From positions 10,724-74,723 of the forward strand of contig SFLA01000002.1 of NCBI GenBank assembly GCA_004553575.1: a DNA stretch of 64,000 nucleotides, written 5' to 3'. The notes beneath the pieces were generated by a model that searched no databases, was not told the origin of the DNA, and saw only the letters and a program-made list of their open reading frames with translations. The translations under genes and the position numbers were made by a program. The DNA is from Clostridiales bacterium (GTDB lineage Bacteria; Bacillota; Clostridia; Oscillospirales; CAG-382). Below, piece after piece: positions 8,670-16,649 of the stretch (the stretch's first letter is position 1; the number at the start of each line of letters is the position of its first letter).

Positions 8670-8697
8670 TTGATTTTATTTTTTTCGGTGGTATAAT
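8670..8697 (+). promoter_or_regulatory. SigA-type promoter for the amino acid ABC operon
   Basis: TTGATT (8670-8675), a 16-bp spacer and a perfect TATAAT (8692-8697) stand 46 bp upstream of the binding-protein ATG. Confidence 0.65.
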
Positions 8698-8743
8698 TAT
8701 CAACACATAAAATACATACTTTGTTTTAACGGAGGATATCCCC

Positions 8744-9502
8744 ATGAAAAAGCTGCTTGCTCTTGTTTTCTGCTTTGTGCTTGTGTTTGCACTCAGCGGA
8801 TGCGCTTCTTACCGTACTTATGAACAGATAGCCGCAGACGGAAAGCTCGTAGTCGCAACCAACGCAACCTTCCCTCCCTACGAATTTATCGACGACGACG
8901 GAAACTATTCCGGAATCGATATCGAGATAATCGAGGCTGTCGGCGAATATCTCGGTCTCGAGGTTGAGATCCAGAACATCGAATTCGACGCCATACTTAC
9001 CGCCGTTCCGAGCGGAAAGGCCGATGTCGGAATTGCCGGAATGACAGTCGATGAAACCCGCCTGAAGTCGGTCGATTTTTCCGATACCTACGCCACCGGA
9101 AAGCAGGTAATAATCACTTCCGCCGATTCCGGAATTGCCGGCGTTGACGATCTCGCGGGGAAGAAGGTCGGCGTTCAGACCGGCACCACCGGCGATATCT
9201 ACGCTTCCGACGACGAGGCTATCGGATCGGTCGAGCAGTACAACAGCGGTATCGAGGCTGTGCTCGCTCTGTCCCAGGGCAAGATCGACGCCGTAATTAT
9301 CGATAACGAGCCGGCAAAGGCTTATATCGCTTCCTACGATTCGCTTATCATTATCGACGAGGAATACACTTACGAGGAATACGCCATCTGCATAGCGAAG
9401 GGCAACGACACCCTTACCGCCAAGATCAACGAGGCGCTTTCCGCACTCAAGGCGGACGGCACTCTGCAGGCGATCATCGATAAATACATAAGCGCCGATT
9501 AA
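8744..9502 (+). CDS. Polar amino acid ABC transporter, substrate-binding lipoprotein
   Basis: 252 residues with a lipobox LSGC and lipidation at Cys20, then a family-3 binding-protein fold: GKLVVATNATFPPYEFID, GIDIEIIEAVGEYLG, the GMTVDE segment and GKKVGVQTGTTGD. This class binds polar or basic amino acids outside the membrane. A GGAGG site precedes ATG 8744. It is the first gene of a three-gene operon with permease and ATPase, a complete importer of the HisJ/GlnH type. Whether the ligand is glutamine, arginine, histidine or cystine cannot be read from this sequence. Confidence 0.92.
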   Translation: MKKLLALVFCFVLVFALSGCASYRTYEQIAADGKLVVATNATFPPYEFIDDDGNYSGIDIEIIEAVGEYLGLEVEIQNIEFDAILTAVPSGKADVGIAGMTVDETRLKSVDFSDTYATGKQVIITSADSGIAGVDDLAGKKVGVQTGTTGDIYASDDEAIGSVEQYNSGIEAVLALSQGKIDAVIIDNEPAKAYIASYDSLIIIDEEYTYEEYAICIAKGNDTLTAKINEALSALKADGTLQAIIDKYISAD

Positions 9503-9511
9503 TTGCAGGGA

Positions 9512-10216
9512 ATGAGTGAATTTTTCCGGAATTTTGCACGGCAGTTCAGCCTGAACTTTATAGAGGGCGACAGGTGGAAGATCATTCTGAACGGTCTTCT
9601 GGTCACCCTGCAGATCACTTTCTTTGCCGTGATAATCGGTATCGTTCTCGGCTTTGCGGTCGGACTTGTCCGCGCTTCGAACGAGCGTGCCGGTAAACTG
9701 CGCTTTCTTTCGGGAATATGCCGCGTATATGTTACGGTTATACGCGGCACTCCCGTTATGGTGCAGTTGCTTATTATTTATTTCGTGGTATTCATGTCCG
9801 TTCCGGTCGACAAAAGACTTGCGGCGATACTTGCGTTCGGTATAAATTCCGGCGCATATGTATCCGAGATATTCCGCTCCGGAATCCTGTCGGTCGATAT
9901 AGGACAGACCGAGGCAGGCCGTTCGCTGGGGCTGACCGGCGCGCAGACAATGCGGCGGATAGTCCTGCCGCAGGCTGTAAAAAACGCCCTTCCGGCGCTC
10001 GGCAACGAGTTTATTTCGCTGCTTAAGGAGACCTCGGTCGTCGGTTATATCGGTCTGGTAGATCTTACGAAATCCTATGCAATAATCCAGTCCCGCACCT
10101 TCAGCGCCTTCTTTCCGCTTATGGCGATAGCGCTTATATATCTGCTGCTGGTGCTGGGGCTTACAAAACTGCTCGGATTGCTTGAGAGGAGGCTTCGCGC
10201 AAGTGATAAGCATTAG
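9512..10216 (+). CDS. Polar amino acid ABC transporter, permease
   Basis: 234 residues with five to six membrane helices. The HEAA-type permease family motif is visible ([16 protein letters not shown] near the start and [16 protein letters not shown] in the middle), and the EAA loop [20 protein letters not shown] contacts the ATPase. ATG 9512 is used; a TTG at 9503, directly after the upstream stop, is equally possible since neither has a convincing ribosome site and coupling is likely. The gene overlaps the ATPase start by 14 bases. Confidence 0.9.
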   Translation: MSEFFRNFARQFSLNFIEGDRWKIILNGLLVTLQITFFAVIIGIVLGFAVGLVRASNERAGKLRFLSGICRVYVTVIRGTPVMVQLLIIYFVVFMSVPVDKRLAAILAFGINSGAYVSEIFRSGILSVDIGQTEAGRSLGLTGAQTMRRIVLPQAVKNALPALGNEFISLLKETSVVGYIGLVDLTKSYAIIQSRTFSAFFPLMAIALIYLLLVLGLTKLLGLLERRLRASDKH

Positions 10217-10925
10217 AAACCTCTGTAAGAGCTTCGGAGATCTTAAGGTGCTTAATAACGTCTCGCTCGAGATAGAAAAGGGCGAGAAGGTGGTCATCGT
10301 CGGTCCGTCCGGAAGCGGCAAATCGACATTGCTCCGCTGCATGAATCTGCTCGAGACGCCTACCTCCGGCAGTGTGCTTGTGGACGGTATTGACATCACC
10401 GACCGCAAATGCGACATAAATGCCATAAGGCGAAGAATGGGCATGGTGTTTCAGAATTTCAATCTGTTTCCGAACATGAGCGTGCTCAAAAATATTACTC
10501 TGGCTCCGGTCGTAACCGGGCTTATGACCGCGAAGGACGCGGAAGCCCGTGCGAGATCGCTGCTCGAGAGGGTTAATCTTTCCGATAAAGCCGACTGCTA
10601 CCCCTCCCAGCTTTCCGGCGGTCAGAAGCAGCGCATAGCTATCGTTCGTGCACTCGCAATGGATCCCGAGGTCATGCTGTTTGACGAGCCGACATCGGCG
10701 CTCGACCCGGAAATGGTCGGCGAGGTGCTTGAGGTCATGCGTGAACTCGCGGAAATAAATATGACTATGGTAGTCGTCACTCATGAGATGGGATTTGCAC
10801 GGGAGGCGGCGACCCGCGTCCTGTTTATGGACGGCGGCGTAATCGTGGAGGAGGCTCCGCCGGACAGGTTCTTTACCAGTCCGTCGTCTCCTCGTCTTAA
10901 GGAATTTCTTTCGCGTATATTATAA
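10203..10925 (+). CDS. Polar amino acid ABC transporter, ATP-binding protein
   Basis: 240 residues from GTG 10203, chosen because GAGGAGG lies just upstream inside the permease gene. It has all ABC motifs: Walker [11 protein letters not shown]-loop [12 protein letters not shown], signature [19 protein letters not shown], Walker [21 protein letters not shown] and H-loop [12 protein letters not shown]. The pattern is that of the GlnQ/HisP group. It powers the importer formed with the two upstream products. A strong hairpin follows seven bases after the stop. Confidence 0.94.
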   Translation: MISIRNLCKSFGDLKVLNNVSLEIEKGEKVVIVGPSGSGKSTLLRCMNLLETPTSGSVLVDGIDITDRKCDINAIRRRMGMVFQNFNLFPNMSVLKNITLAPVVTGLMTAKDAEARARSLLERVNLSDKADCYPSQLSGGQKQRIAIVRALAMDPEVMLFDEPTSALDPEMVGEVLEVMRELAEINMTMVVVTHEMGFAREAATRVLFMDGGVIVEEAPPDRFFTSPSSPRLKEFLSRIL

Positions 10926-10932
10926 CGTACTG

Positions 10933-10966
10933 TTATCCTCGGTTTGCGGCAGCGAACTGAGGATAA
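10933..10966 (+). terminator. Long hairpin just after the ABC operon
   Basis: A 15-bp stem (TTATCCTCGGTTTGC with GCGAACTGAGGATAA, two G-T wobbles) closes a GGCA tetraloop, starting 8 bp past the ATPase stop. The following tract GTGTTTATTT is only moderately T-rich, so it may terminate transcription or protect the mRNA 3' end. Confidence 0.6.
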
Positions 10967-11357
10967 GTGTTTATTTCCGGCACATGAGACAATAGCCACA
11001 GCATAATAATACTTCTTTGCAAGGCAGCGCCGATGCTTAGGCAAACGTCAGGTAGGACATTATTGTATATACCGGTTGCGTCGCACTGCCGGTGACGGCT
11101 GTAAGCACGATAGTCGGGCTCGTTTCGTGTGCGCACATTCCTTTGTGCCCATATCATCGGCAGCCTTTCGGGCGTGCGGAATATGGCGTCGCTGCCGCCC
11201 GAGCCGTAAGCGTACCGCTCACGGTTACAGCCGGGCTTATACCGGCGTTTGCCGCGTCCGCAAAGGATCCCGCCGCCGCATTGAGGCCGGAGTAAATCGG
11301 GCAATGCCGAACCTTCCGCTTACGCGGCGATTATGAGCCGTACGTAAATAACGATAA

Positions 11358-11386
11358 CTGCCCGGGTTCAAAATGAGCCCGGGCAG
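11358..11386. terminator. Hairpin between the ABC operon region and yitT
   Basis: CTGCCCGGG and CCCGGGCAG pair perfectly, extended inward by four more pairs to a 13-bp stem with an AAA loop. On the plus strand ACTGTATTTTATAT follows. It may act in both directions, serving the minus-strand YitT gene as well. Confidence 0.6.
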
Positions 11387-11461
11387 ACTGTATTTTATAT
11401 ACAATTTGTGGGATGCGGAGATACATACGACCTTCTCCCCGTCCGCTTTTGGCTTATGACG

Positions 11462-12313
11462 CTATATCGAGCGGAAATTCTTTCCGAGTATCTCGCTGGT
11501 GTTGGTTATGAACATAAACGCCTCCGGATCGACCTCGCGGATCTTTTTGCGCAGGCGGAGCGCCTCGCTGCGCCGGCAGGCGGTAAGCAGCAGAGTTTTG
11601 CTGCTGTGTGTGAAGGCCCCCGTTCCGGTAAGCATTGTCGCGGTATGATTAAGATCGTTCATTATGAAATCCGATATCTCTTCCGGCTTGTCCGTCACTA
11701 TCGTAAAGTATTTGCACAGGTTCAGACCGTCGATAACCGTGTCGATAAGGAAGGATTTGGTTACGAGACCGAGTATCGAGAACAGCCCTATCCGCACTCC
11801 GAACACAAAAAACGACATTGACGCAATTATAATGTCGGCGCAGAGCAGAGCCTTTCCGGAATCCAGCCCGAAGTACTTGCGTATAATCATTGCGATAATA
11901 TCGGTTCCTCCGGACGATCCGTCGTGGTCGAAGATTATCGCGCTGCCAACCGACGGCAGGGATATGGCAAATATAAGCTCAAGCAGAGTCTCGTCGGTCA
12001 GCGGACCTGTCATGGGTACAAACCGCTCAAGCAGCCATGTCAGCGCCGAAAAGAGAAGCGAGCAGTAGGCCGTTTTAACGCCGAAACCCTTGCCGAGCAC
12101 GAGAAATCCGATGATAAGCAACAGTATATTGAGTATGGTCATAATCGTCGCCGTGGACGGAAGTGTGGGCCACAGCCCGGATATGAGCAGCGAAAGACCG
12201 CTTATCCCGCCGGTCACAAAACGGTTCTGGAACTTAAAGAAATATATCCCGACGGCGGTCAGAACCGACCCGAAAGTAAGTACGCCGAATTCTTTAAGCT
12301 TGACCTTCATCAT
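11462..12313 (-). CDS. YitT family membrane protein
   Basis: 283 residues. The N-terminal half has five to six membrane helices with the family signatures NRFVTGGISGLSLLIS and HDGSSGGTDIIAMIIRKY; the C-terminal about 85 residues form the soluble DUF2179 domain (CKYFTIVTDKPEEISDFIMN, MLTGTGAFTHSSKTLLL). These proteins are common in Firmicutes and their function is unproven. ATG 12313 is followed by a second in-frame ATG; GGGGTGAG lies just upstream. It has its own promoter and is divergent from tdk. Confidence 0.9.
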   Translation of the reverse strand: MMKVKLKEFGVLTFGSVLTAVGIYFFKFQNRFVTGGISGLSLLISGLWPTLPSTATIMTILNILLLIIGFLVLGKGFGVKTAYCSLLFSALTWLLERFVPMTGPLTDETLLELIFAISLPSVGSAIIFDHDGSSGGTDIIAMIIRKYFGLDSGKALLCADIIIASMSFFVFGVRIGLFSILGLVTKSFLIDTVIDGLNLCKYFTIVTDKPEEISDFIMNDLNHTATMLTGTGAFTHSSKTLLLTACRRSEALRLRKKIREVDPEAFMFITNTSEILGKNFRSI

Positions 12314-12326
12314 CTCACCCCATAGT

Positions 12327-12354
12327 ATTATAACGCCGAAAACCCCTTTGTCAA
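12327..12354 (-). promoter_or_regulatory. SigA-type promoter for the YitT gene
   Basis: On the minus strand perfect TTGACA (12354-12349) and TATAAT (12332-12327) are separated by 16 bp, leaving a leader of only about 10 bases before the ATG at 12313. Confidence 0.8.
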
Positions 12355-12381
12355 CAATTTGCTTAAAAATTAATATTATTA

Positions 12382-12410
12382 TTGCAACATCGCAAAAAAT
12401 GTGATATCCT
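12382..12410 (+). promoter_or_regulatory. Possible promoter for tdk
   Basis: TTGCAA (12382-12387), a 17-bp spacer and TATCCT (12405-12410) stand 42 bp before the tdk ATG. The -10 element is weak. Confidence 0.4.
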
Positions 12411-12451
12411 TAATATGTATGTAAATGCACATCAGTCAGGGAGGAACGGTC

Positions 12452-13033
12452 ATGGCGAAGCTGTATTTCAAGTACGGCACGATGGGCAGCTCCAAGAGCG
12501 CGCAGGCGCTTATAACCAAGTTCAATTACGAGGAGCGGGGCATGAGTGTCTGGCTTATCAAGCCCGCGATCGACACCCGCGACGGAGCAAGCATAATAAA
12601 GAGCCGTATCGGTCTTTATGCGGAGGCGGATCCGATAAATGCGGACGACGATATATACGCCATGTACGTTGCCTCGCACCGCGGCTGCGACGTGATTATT
12701 GCCGATGAGTGCGAAATGTTTACCGAGGATAATATCGACCAGATGCGGCGGATAGTGGACGAGTTCAATCTGCCGGTTATAAATTTCGGGCTCCGCGCCG
12801 ATTTCAGAACAAGGCTGTTCCCCGGCTCCAAGCGGCTGTTTGAGCTGGCGGATTCTATAACCGAGATAAAGACGGTATGCGCCTGCGGCGCCAAAGCTAC
12901 CGTAAACGCCCGCATTTCGCCTGACGGAAAAGTCGTTACCGAGGGAGCGCAGATAATGCTCGGGGGCAACGAGTGCTATACCGCGATGTGTCACAGATGT
13001 TATGTGAATGAGCAGAAGAAGGGGAACGAATAA
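12452..13033 (+). CDS. tdk: Thymidine kinase
   Basis: 193 residues, the normal length for type II (TK1-like) thymidine kinase, which phosphorylates thymidine with ATP in the salvage pathway. The P-loop YGTMGSSKSAQALI is at the N-terminus, the Walker B-like VIIADECEMF follows, and the lasso region with zinc ligands (VCACGAKAT, then MCHRCY) closes the protein. GGAGG precedes ATG 12452; an upstream in-frame ATG at 12425 lies before that site and is rejected. The stop overlaps the start of the next gene by one base, so the two are translationally coupled. Confidence 0.92.
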   Translation: MAKLYFKYGTMGSSKSAQALITKFNYEERGMSVWLIKPAIDTRDGASIIKSRIGLYAEADPINADDDIYAMYVASHRGCDVIIADECEMFTEDNIDQMRRIVDEFNLPVINFGLRADFRTRLFPGSKRLFELADSITEIKTVCACGAKATVNARISPDGKVVTEGAQIMLGGNECYTAMCHRCYVNEQKKGNE

Positions 13034-14943
13034 TGAGCGTAACGAAATATCTTTTCGATTCACTGAGCAATGCCATGCCGCTCTGCCCGCATCTCGGAGG
13101 AGCGTATTCCGTCAATTCCTACGATATCCTTCAGGGCAGGATAAATTCCAGCCGGTTTTCGAGCCTGTCCGAGGATATGCGGATATCGTCGGACACCGAG
13201 GTAGTCATAGTCGCCAAATCGGTTAATACTTCTGTCGGCGGAGGTATATACAGCTCCTCATCGACGTCTGCGCTGCGCGGCCTGTATTTTATCCCCGCGA
13301 TGCTCGGCACCGACGGAAGGCTTTCTCTGATTCAGTCCAAACTTCCGTATTTTGAAGAAGAATTCCTCGGCGGAGAGTACTGCTTCGGCGACCGAGCCGC
13401 CGCTCACGGCTATCTCGCCAACAACACCCGGCTTATATCGGCAGTCTATGCCAACGGAAGCTGGGAGGCGTATATAAAGCTCGCCGTCGCTTATTTCGAG
13501 GAGGTGTGCCGAGTTTCATATAACGAGTGCTACCTCTTTAACCGCGCCGACGAGACACGGTTCATTCTCGACCGGAACTGCTACATACTTCCCGCCGGCA
13601 GGGTGACTCATATAAAGCCCATGCTGCGCCTGTATGCGCGGATATTCAAGGCGGGAAATCCCAATAAGCTGTACGGCGATTTCTGCGAAGGGAACGGCGA
13701 GAACGTTTCGTTTATAACTTTAACCCCGCAGGAGAAGCAGGATTTTATCCGCGAGATAGCGGTAAGCTGGATAGTCAACAATGCTCTTAAGCGCGCACCG
13801 TCAATGCCGATCGTTGTCGGTACCGACATGTCGCCCTCGCTGCGTCTGGCGGAGGGAGGAAACGACCTGTTCGGCTACTGGACCGATATACGCAGCAGCG
13901 TCCAGTCGCTCCCGGCGATAGATACGACGGGAATACCGACGGACAGCGTGTTTTCCGCCTGTGCCCGCCGCTACGGAGTGACCTTTTCCTCCGCAGTCGG
14001 ATGCGTCGAGCGTATTCACCGCGAGCTTACCTCGCTGTCTCTGCTGAACGACCGGGTTCTTACCGAGATAAAGAAAAATCCCGGACTTATGTCCTTCCCG
14101 TGTTCGGACGGAAAGAGGCAGACCTTCGCAGCCTCGCAGACATTGCTTAAATGCGAGGAGCTCGAGCGTACCCTGCGTGAGAGAAGAGTGGAATGGGAGA
14201 TATTCCTTCAGAAGCTTCCCGCCCGTATAAAGCTGTTCGGCGGGCTTAAGTCCGTGCGCGAGGAGCGCGAGGAGCTGTTTGCCGAATTCATGGGCGACAA
14301 GGATTCCTTCCTGCGTCCCGATATGACCCCGCAGCAGATTCTTTCGGAGTTCACGGTTATGGCGGAGAAAAACGCCGCTCTTATGAAGGATATGAAGGCA
14401 AAGAAAGCGCTGCTCGACATTATCGGCGAATACAGCGAGTTCGGTATCGACTTCTTCCGTGCCGACCCCGACGGAACCGACCCGGATTTTGTCTGCACCG
14501 TTCAGGATATGACCGCCCTTATAAAGAAGCGCGTTATGCCTACGATGTTCTGGCTGGCCGTGCATTATTACGAATGCGTATGGGCGTCCGACCCTGTCGG
14601 GAATCCGTATACGCTGGCTCCCGTAATTTTTGCGCCCTGCGTTAAGATTGCCGATCAGTTCGATACGTTCGATTCGATACCCCTGCTGATAATCGATCAT
14701 GCGGACAGCATTTCGCCCGAATATGCCGGCGGTTTGTTCGCGCTGGCAAAAAGCGCAATACTTATATGCGACGGCGACGGAAGCCGGCCGGTGCATACCG
14801 TGCCGCGCGGGACAGACCCTGTGCTCGCAATACGCGGCGGAGCGATAGAGTATGCCGACGAATTCGAAAAGATAAAAAAAGCCGGTCTTTCGGTGTCTTC
14901 CTGCTCGCTTGCGGACTGCTTCAGGGTATCCGATCCGACTTGA
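13033..14943 (+). CDS. Degenerate superfamily-1 helicase-like protein, function unknown
   Basis: 636 residues of unusual sequence. Near the C-terminus, IPLLIIDHADSISPEYAGGLFALAKSAILICDGDGSRP is read here in parts: LLIIDHADSISPEY resembles the Walker B/motif II of Dna2/Upf1-like superfamily-1 helicases (usually IDEAGQ), and FALAKSAILICDGDG resembles motif III (usually ALAKRALVVGD). No Walker A GxGKT is visible upstream, the DEA is altered to DHA, and the protein ends before motifs IV-VI. A charged helical segment (about residues 370-420) lies in the middle. It starts on the tdk stop. I infer a non-catalytic or decayed helicase relative; no other family is recognised. Confidence 0.5.
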   Translation: MSVTKYLFDSLSNAMPLCPHLGGAYSVNSYDILQGRINSSRFSSLSEDMRISSDTEVVIVAKSVNTSVGGGIYSSSSTSALRGLYFIPAMLGTDGRLSLIQSKLPYFEEEFLGGEYCFGDRAAAHGYLANNTRLISAVYANGSWEAYIKLAVAYFEEVCRVSYNECYLFNRADETRFILDRNCYILPAGRVTHIKPMLRLYARIFKAGNPNKLYGDFCEGNGENVSFITLTPQEKQDFIREIAVSWIVNNALKRAPSMPIVVGTDMSPSLRLAEGGNDLFGYWTDIRSSVQSLPAIDTTGIPTDSVFSACARRYGVTFSSAVGCVERIHRELTSLSLLNDRVLTEIKKNPGLMSFPCSDGKRQTFAASQTLLKCEELERTLRERRVEWEIFLQKLPARIKLFGGLKSVREEREELFAEFMGDKDSFLRPDMTPQQILSEFTVMAEKNAALMKDMKAKKALLDIIGEYSEFGIDFFRADPDGTDPDFVCTVQDMTALIKKRVMPTMFWLAVHYYECVWASDPVGNPYTLAPVIFAPCVKIADQFDTFDSIPLLIIDHADSISPEYAGGLFALAKSAILICDGDGSRPVHTVPRGTDPVLAIRGGAIEYADEFEKIKKAGLSVSSCSLADCFRVSDPT

Positions 14944-14968
14944 CACGGAGCAATATCTGTGTTAAAAT
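14940..14968 (+). promoter_or_regulatory. SigA-type promoter for the second solute-binding pair
   Basis: Perfect TTGACA (14940-14945), a 17-bp spacer and TAAAAT (14963-14968) start within the last codons of the upstream gene and stand 59 bp before ATG 15028. Confidence 0.75.
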
Positions 14969-15027
14969 ACACCCATCTGTATTCTAAACCGTTTGTTTAG
15001 CCATTTTTAATTGAAAGGAATGCGCAA

Positions 15028-16527
15028 ATGAAAAAACACATCAGACTGTCAGCCCTTATTCTGTGCCTGCTGATGATCGCCGGTGCTTTTGCTGCCTGCC
15101 AGCCCACATCCGACACATCGGATGTCAGCGGAAATACCAGTGAAAACGGCACCGAGGGCGGCCGCTATGTTGCGGATCTGCCTGAATTCAAGTGGGATAC
15201 CTCCAACGAAACCTACGCCAAGTTCAAAGTCTGCGTATACAGCAACGAGCAGCAGACCACCTATTTTTCCGAGGAGATCGGATACGGCATGTATACCACC
15301 ACCGATGAGGTTATAACCGATGCGGTAATGAATCGCAACAACTATGTAACCCAGCTCACCGGCGTGGAAGTGGTCGCATGTGCCGTACCGGATGTACTTC
15401 CCGCGGTACAGAACGACCTTGTCGGCGGAACCCAGCTTTACGATATGGCAATGCCGTTCATGCCTGCCGCCGCAACTCTGGCACAGGAAGGATCGCTGTA
15501 TGCTCTCAACGACGAAAAGTTCGCCGATTATATCGATCTTTCCAAGCCGTGGTGGGATCAGAACGCAAACGCCTCGCTTTCCGTAGACGGCAAGCTGTTC
15601 TTCACGATCGGCGATATTTCGATAATGCAGAAGATAGTCAGTACAGCCATCACCTTCAACAAGGAAATGTACGCGACTTATTTCCCCGGCGAAGATTCTC
15701 TTTATGATGTAGTAAAGGACGGCGACTGGACGCTTGACCTTATGGTAAGACTTTCCAAGGCTGTCACCCAGGATAACGGCGACGGAGTATGGGACAGCAA
15801 CGACCAGTGGGGACTTTCCTCCTCCTATGCCGACTCCAATATGTTCTATCTCGCCTCCGGCCAGAGTATCTGCTCAAAGGATTCGGACGATATACCCGTG
15901 TTCTCGATGGACAACAACGCAAGCGTGAACATAATCCAGAACATACTCACCAACCTCCAGCTTCCGAACACCTGGTGCATCCACGCCCAGCAGTTCGATG
16001 CGGCGAACAGATGGGTAATTTCGCTGGATATTTTCGGCGAGGGCAGATGTCTGTTCAGAACCAGCGCTTTCTCCGCCATCAAGAAGCTCCGCGCCTATGA
16101 AGAGGGTGTGGAATTCGGTATAATCCCGATGCCCAAGATGACCGCAGAGCAGGAGAATTATTACACTCCGTGCTCCGCAAGGTATTCATACGCAGTCGTT
16201 ATACCCAACAATGTTGCCGACGCGGAATTTTCGGCTTATATGACCGAGCTGCTTTGCTGCGAGGGAAAGAACTATATAGCAGACGCGTATTACGAGACCA
16301 CTCTTAAATCGAGAGACGCCCGTGACGACGAGTCCGAGGAGATGCTCGATCTCATATTCAGCAATGTCGTGTATGATGTCGGATATATATATAACTTCGG
16401 CAGTGCATCCAACTTGCTCGAGAATATGATGAGCATAAACTCCACCGATATCGCCTCCCAGCTCGAGACCATAACCCCCACGGTAGAAGCTGCTATCGAG
16501 GAGACGATCGAGAATTTCAGAGACTGA
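15028..16527 (+). CDS. Extracellular solute-binding lipoprotein
   Basis: 499 residues with a lipoprotein signal peptide (lipobox FAAC, Cys24), a Ser/Thr/Glu linker and the GGRYVADLPEFKWD opening. Mid-protein it shows the WWDQNA motif and the Asp-rich loop DNGDGVWDSNDQWG, which resembles a calcium-binding EF-hand/dockerin loop. It is related to, but clearly diverged from, the pair at the left end and is a closer paralogue of the next gene. GAAAGGA lies upstream of the ATG. The ligand, presumably a carbohydrate, and the partner permease are unknown. Confidence 0.88.
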   Translation: MKKHIRLSALILCLLMIAGAFAACQPTSDTSDVSGNTSENGTEGGRYVADLPEFKWDTSNETYAKFKVCVYSNEQQTTYFSEEIGYGMYTTTDEVITDAVMNRNNYVTQLTGVEVVACAVPDVLPAVQNDLVGGTQLYDMAMPFMPAAATLAQEGSLYALNDEKFADYIDLSKPWWDQNANASLSVDGKLFFTIGDISIMQKIVSTAITFNKEMYATYFPGEDSLYDVVKDGDWTLDLMVRLSKAVTQDNGDGVWDSNDQWGLSSSYADSNMFYLASGQSICSKDSDDIPVFSMDNNASVNIIQNILTNLQLPNTWCIHAQQFDAANRWVISLDIFGEGRCLFRTSAFSAIKKLRAYEEGVEFGIIPMPKMTAEQENYYTPCSARYSYAVVIPNNVADAEFSAYMTELLCCEGKNYIADAYYETTLKSRDARDDESEEMLDLIFSNVVYDVGYIYNFGSASNLLENMMSINSTDIASQLETITPTVEAAIEETIENFRD

Positions 16528-16649
16528 TGTACGAATAAACTGCTCAGGCGGCGGAACCTCGGTTCCACCGCCCGTGCCTTTTCCGCGGTTTTACCGTATC
16601 TGTATACTTTTCCGCAAAGTGGCGGAACGCAATAATTACGGAGGAAAAA

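Larger units (their letters stand above)
10926..11461. other. 536-bp stretch without a convincing gene
   Basis: It holds the hairpin at 10933-10966 and a second one at 11358-11386. Between them, about 11040-11300, both strands show short open stretches; the minus strand gives Ala/Gly/Thr-rich peptide broken by stops. None has a ribosome site or a recognisable domain. It may be a decayed gene. Confidence 0.5.

Noticed and set aside
8726..10444. 572-codon open frame on the minus strand opposite the amino acid ABC operon
   Set aside because: It is a mirror frame of three well-supported plus-strand genes, has no recognisable domain, and ignores the plus-strand motifs, ribosome sites and promoter.
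11041..11335. A protein-coding gene on either strand of the 536-bp gap
   Set aside because: All frames with plausible composition are broken by stops or lack ribosome sites and domains.
16546..16572. GC-rich hairpin after the third solute-binding gene as a terminator
   Set aside because: The stem has a mismatch and the T tract is displaced by GTGCC, so I do not count it; the pair is probably one transcript.
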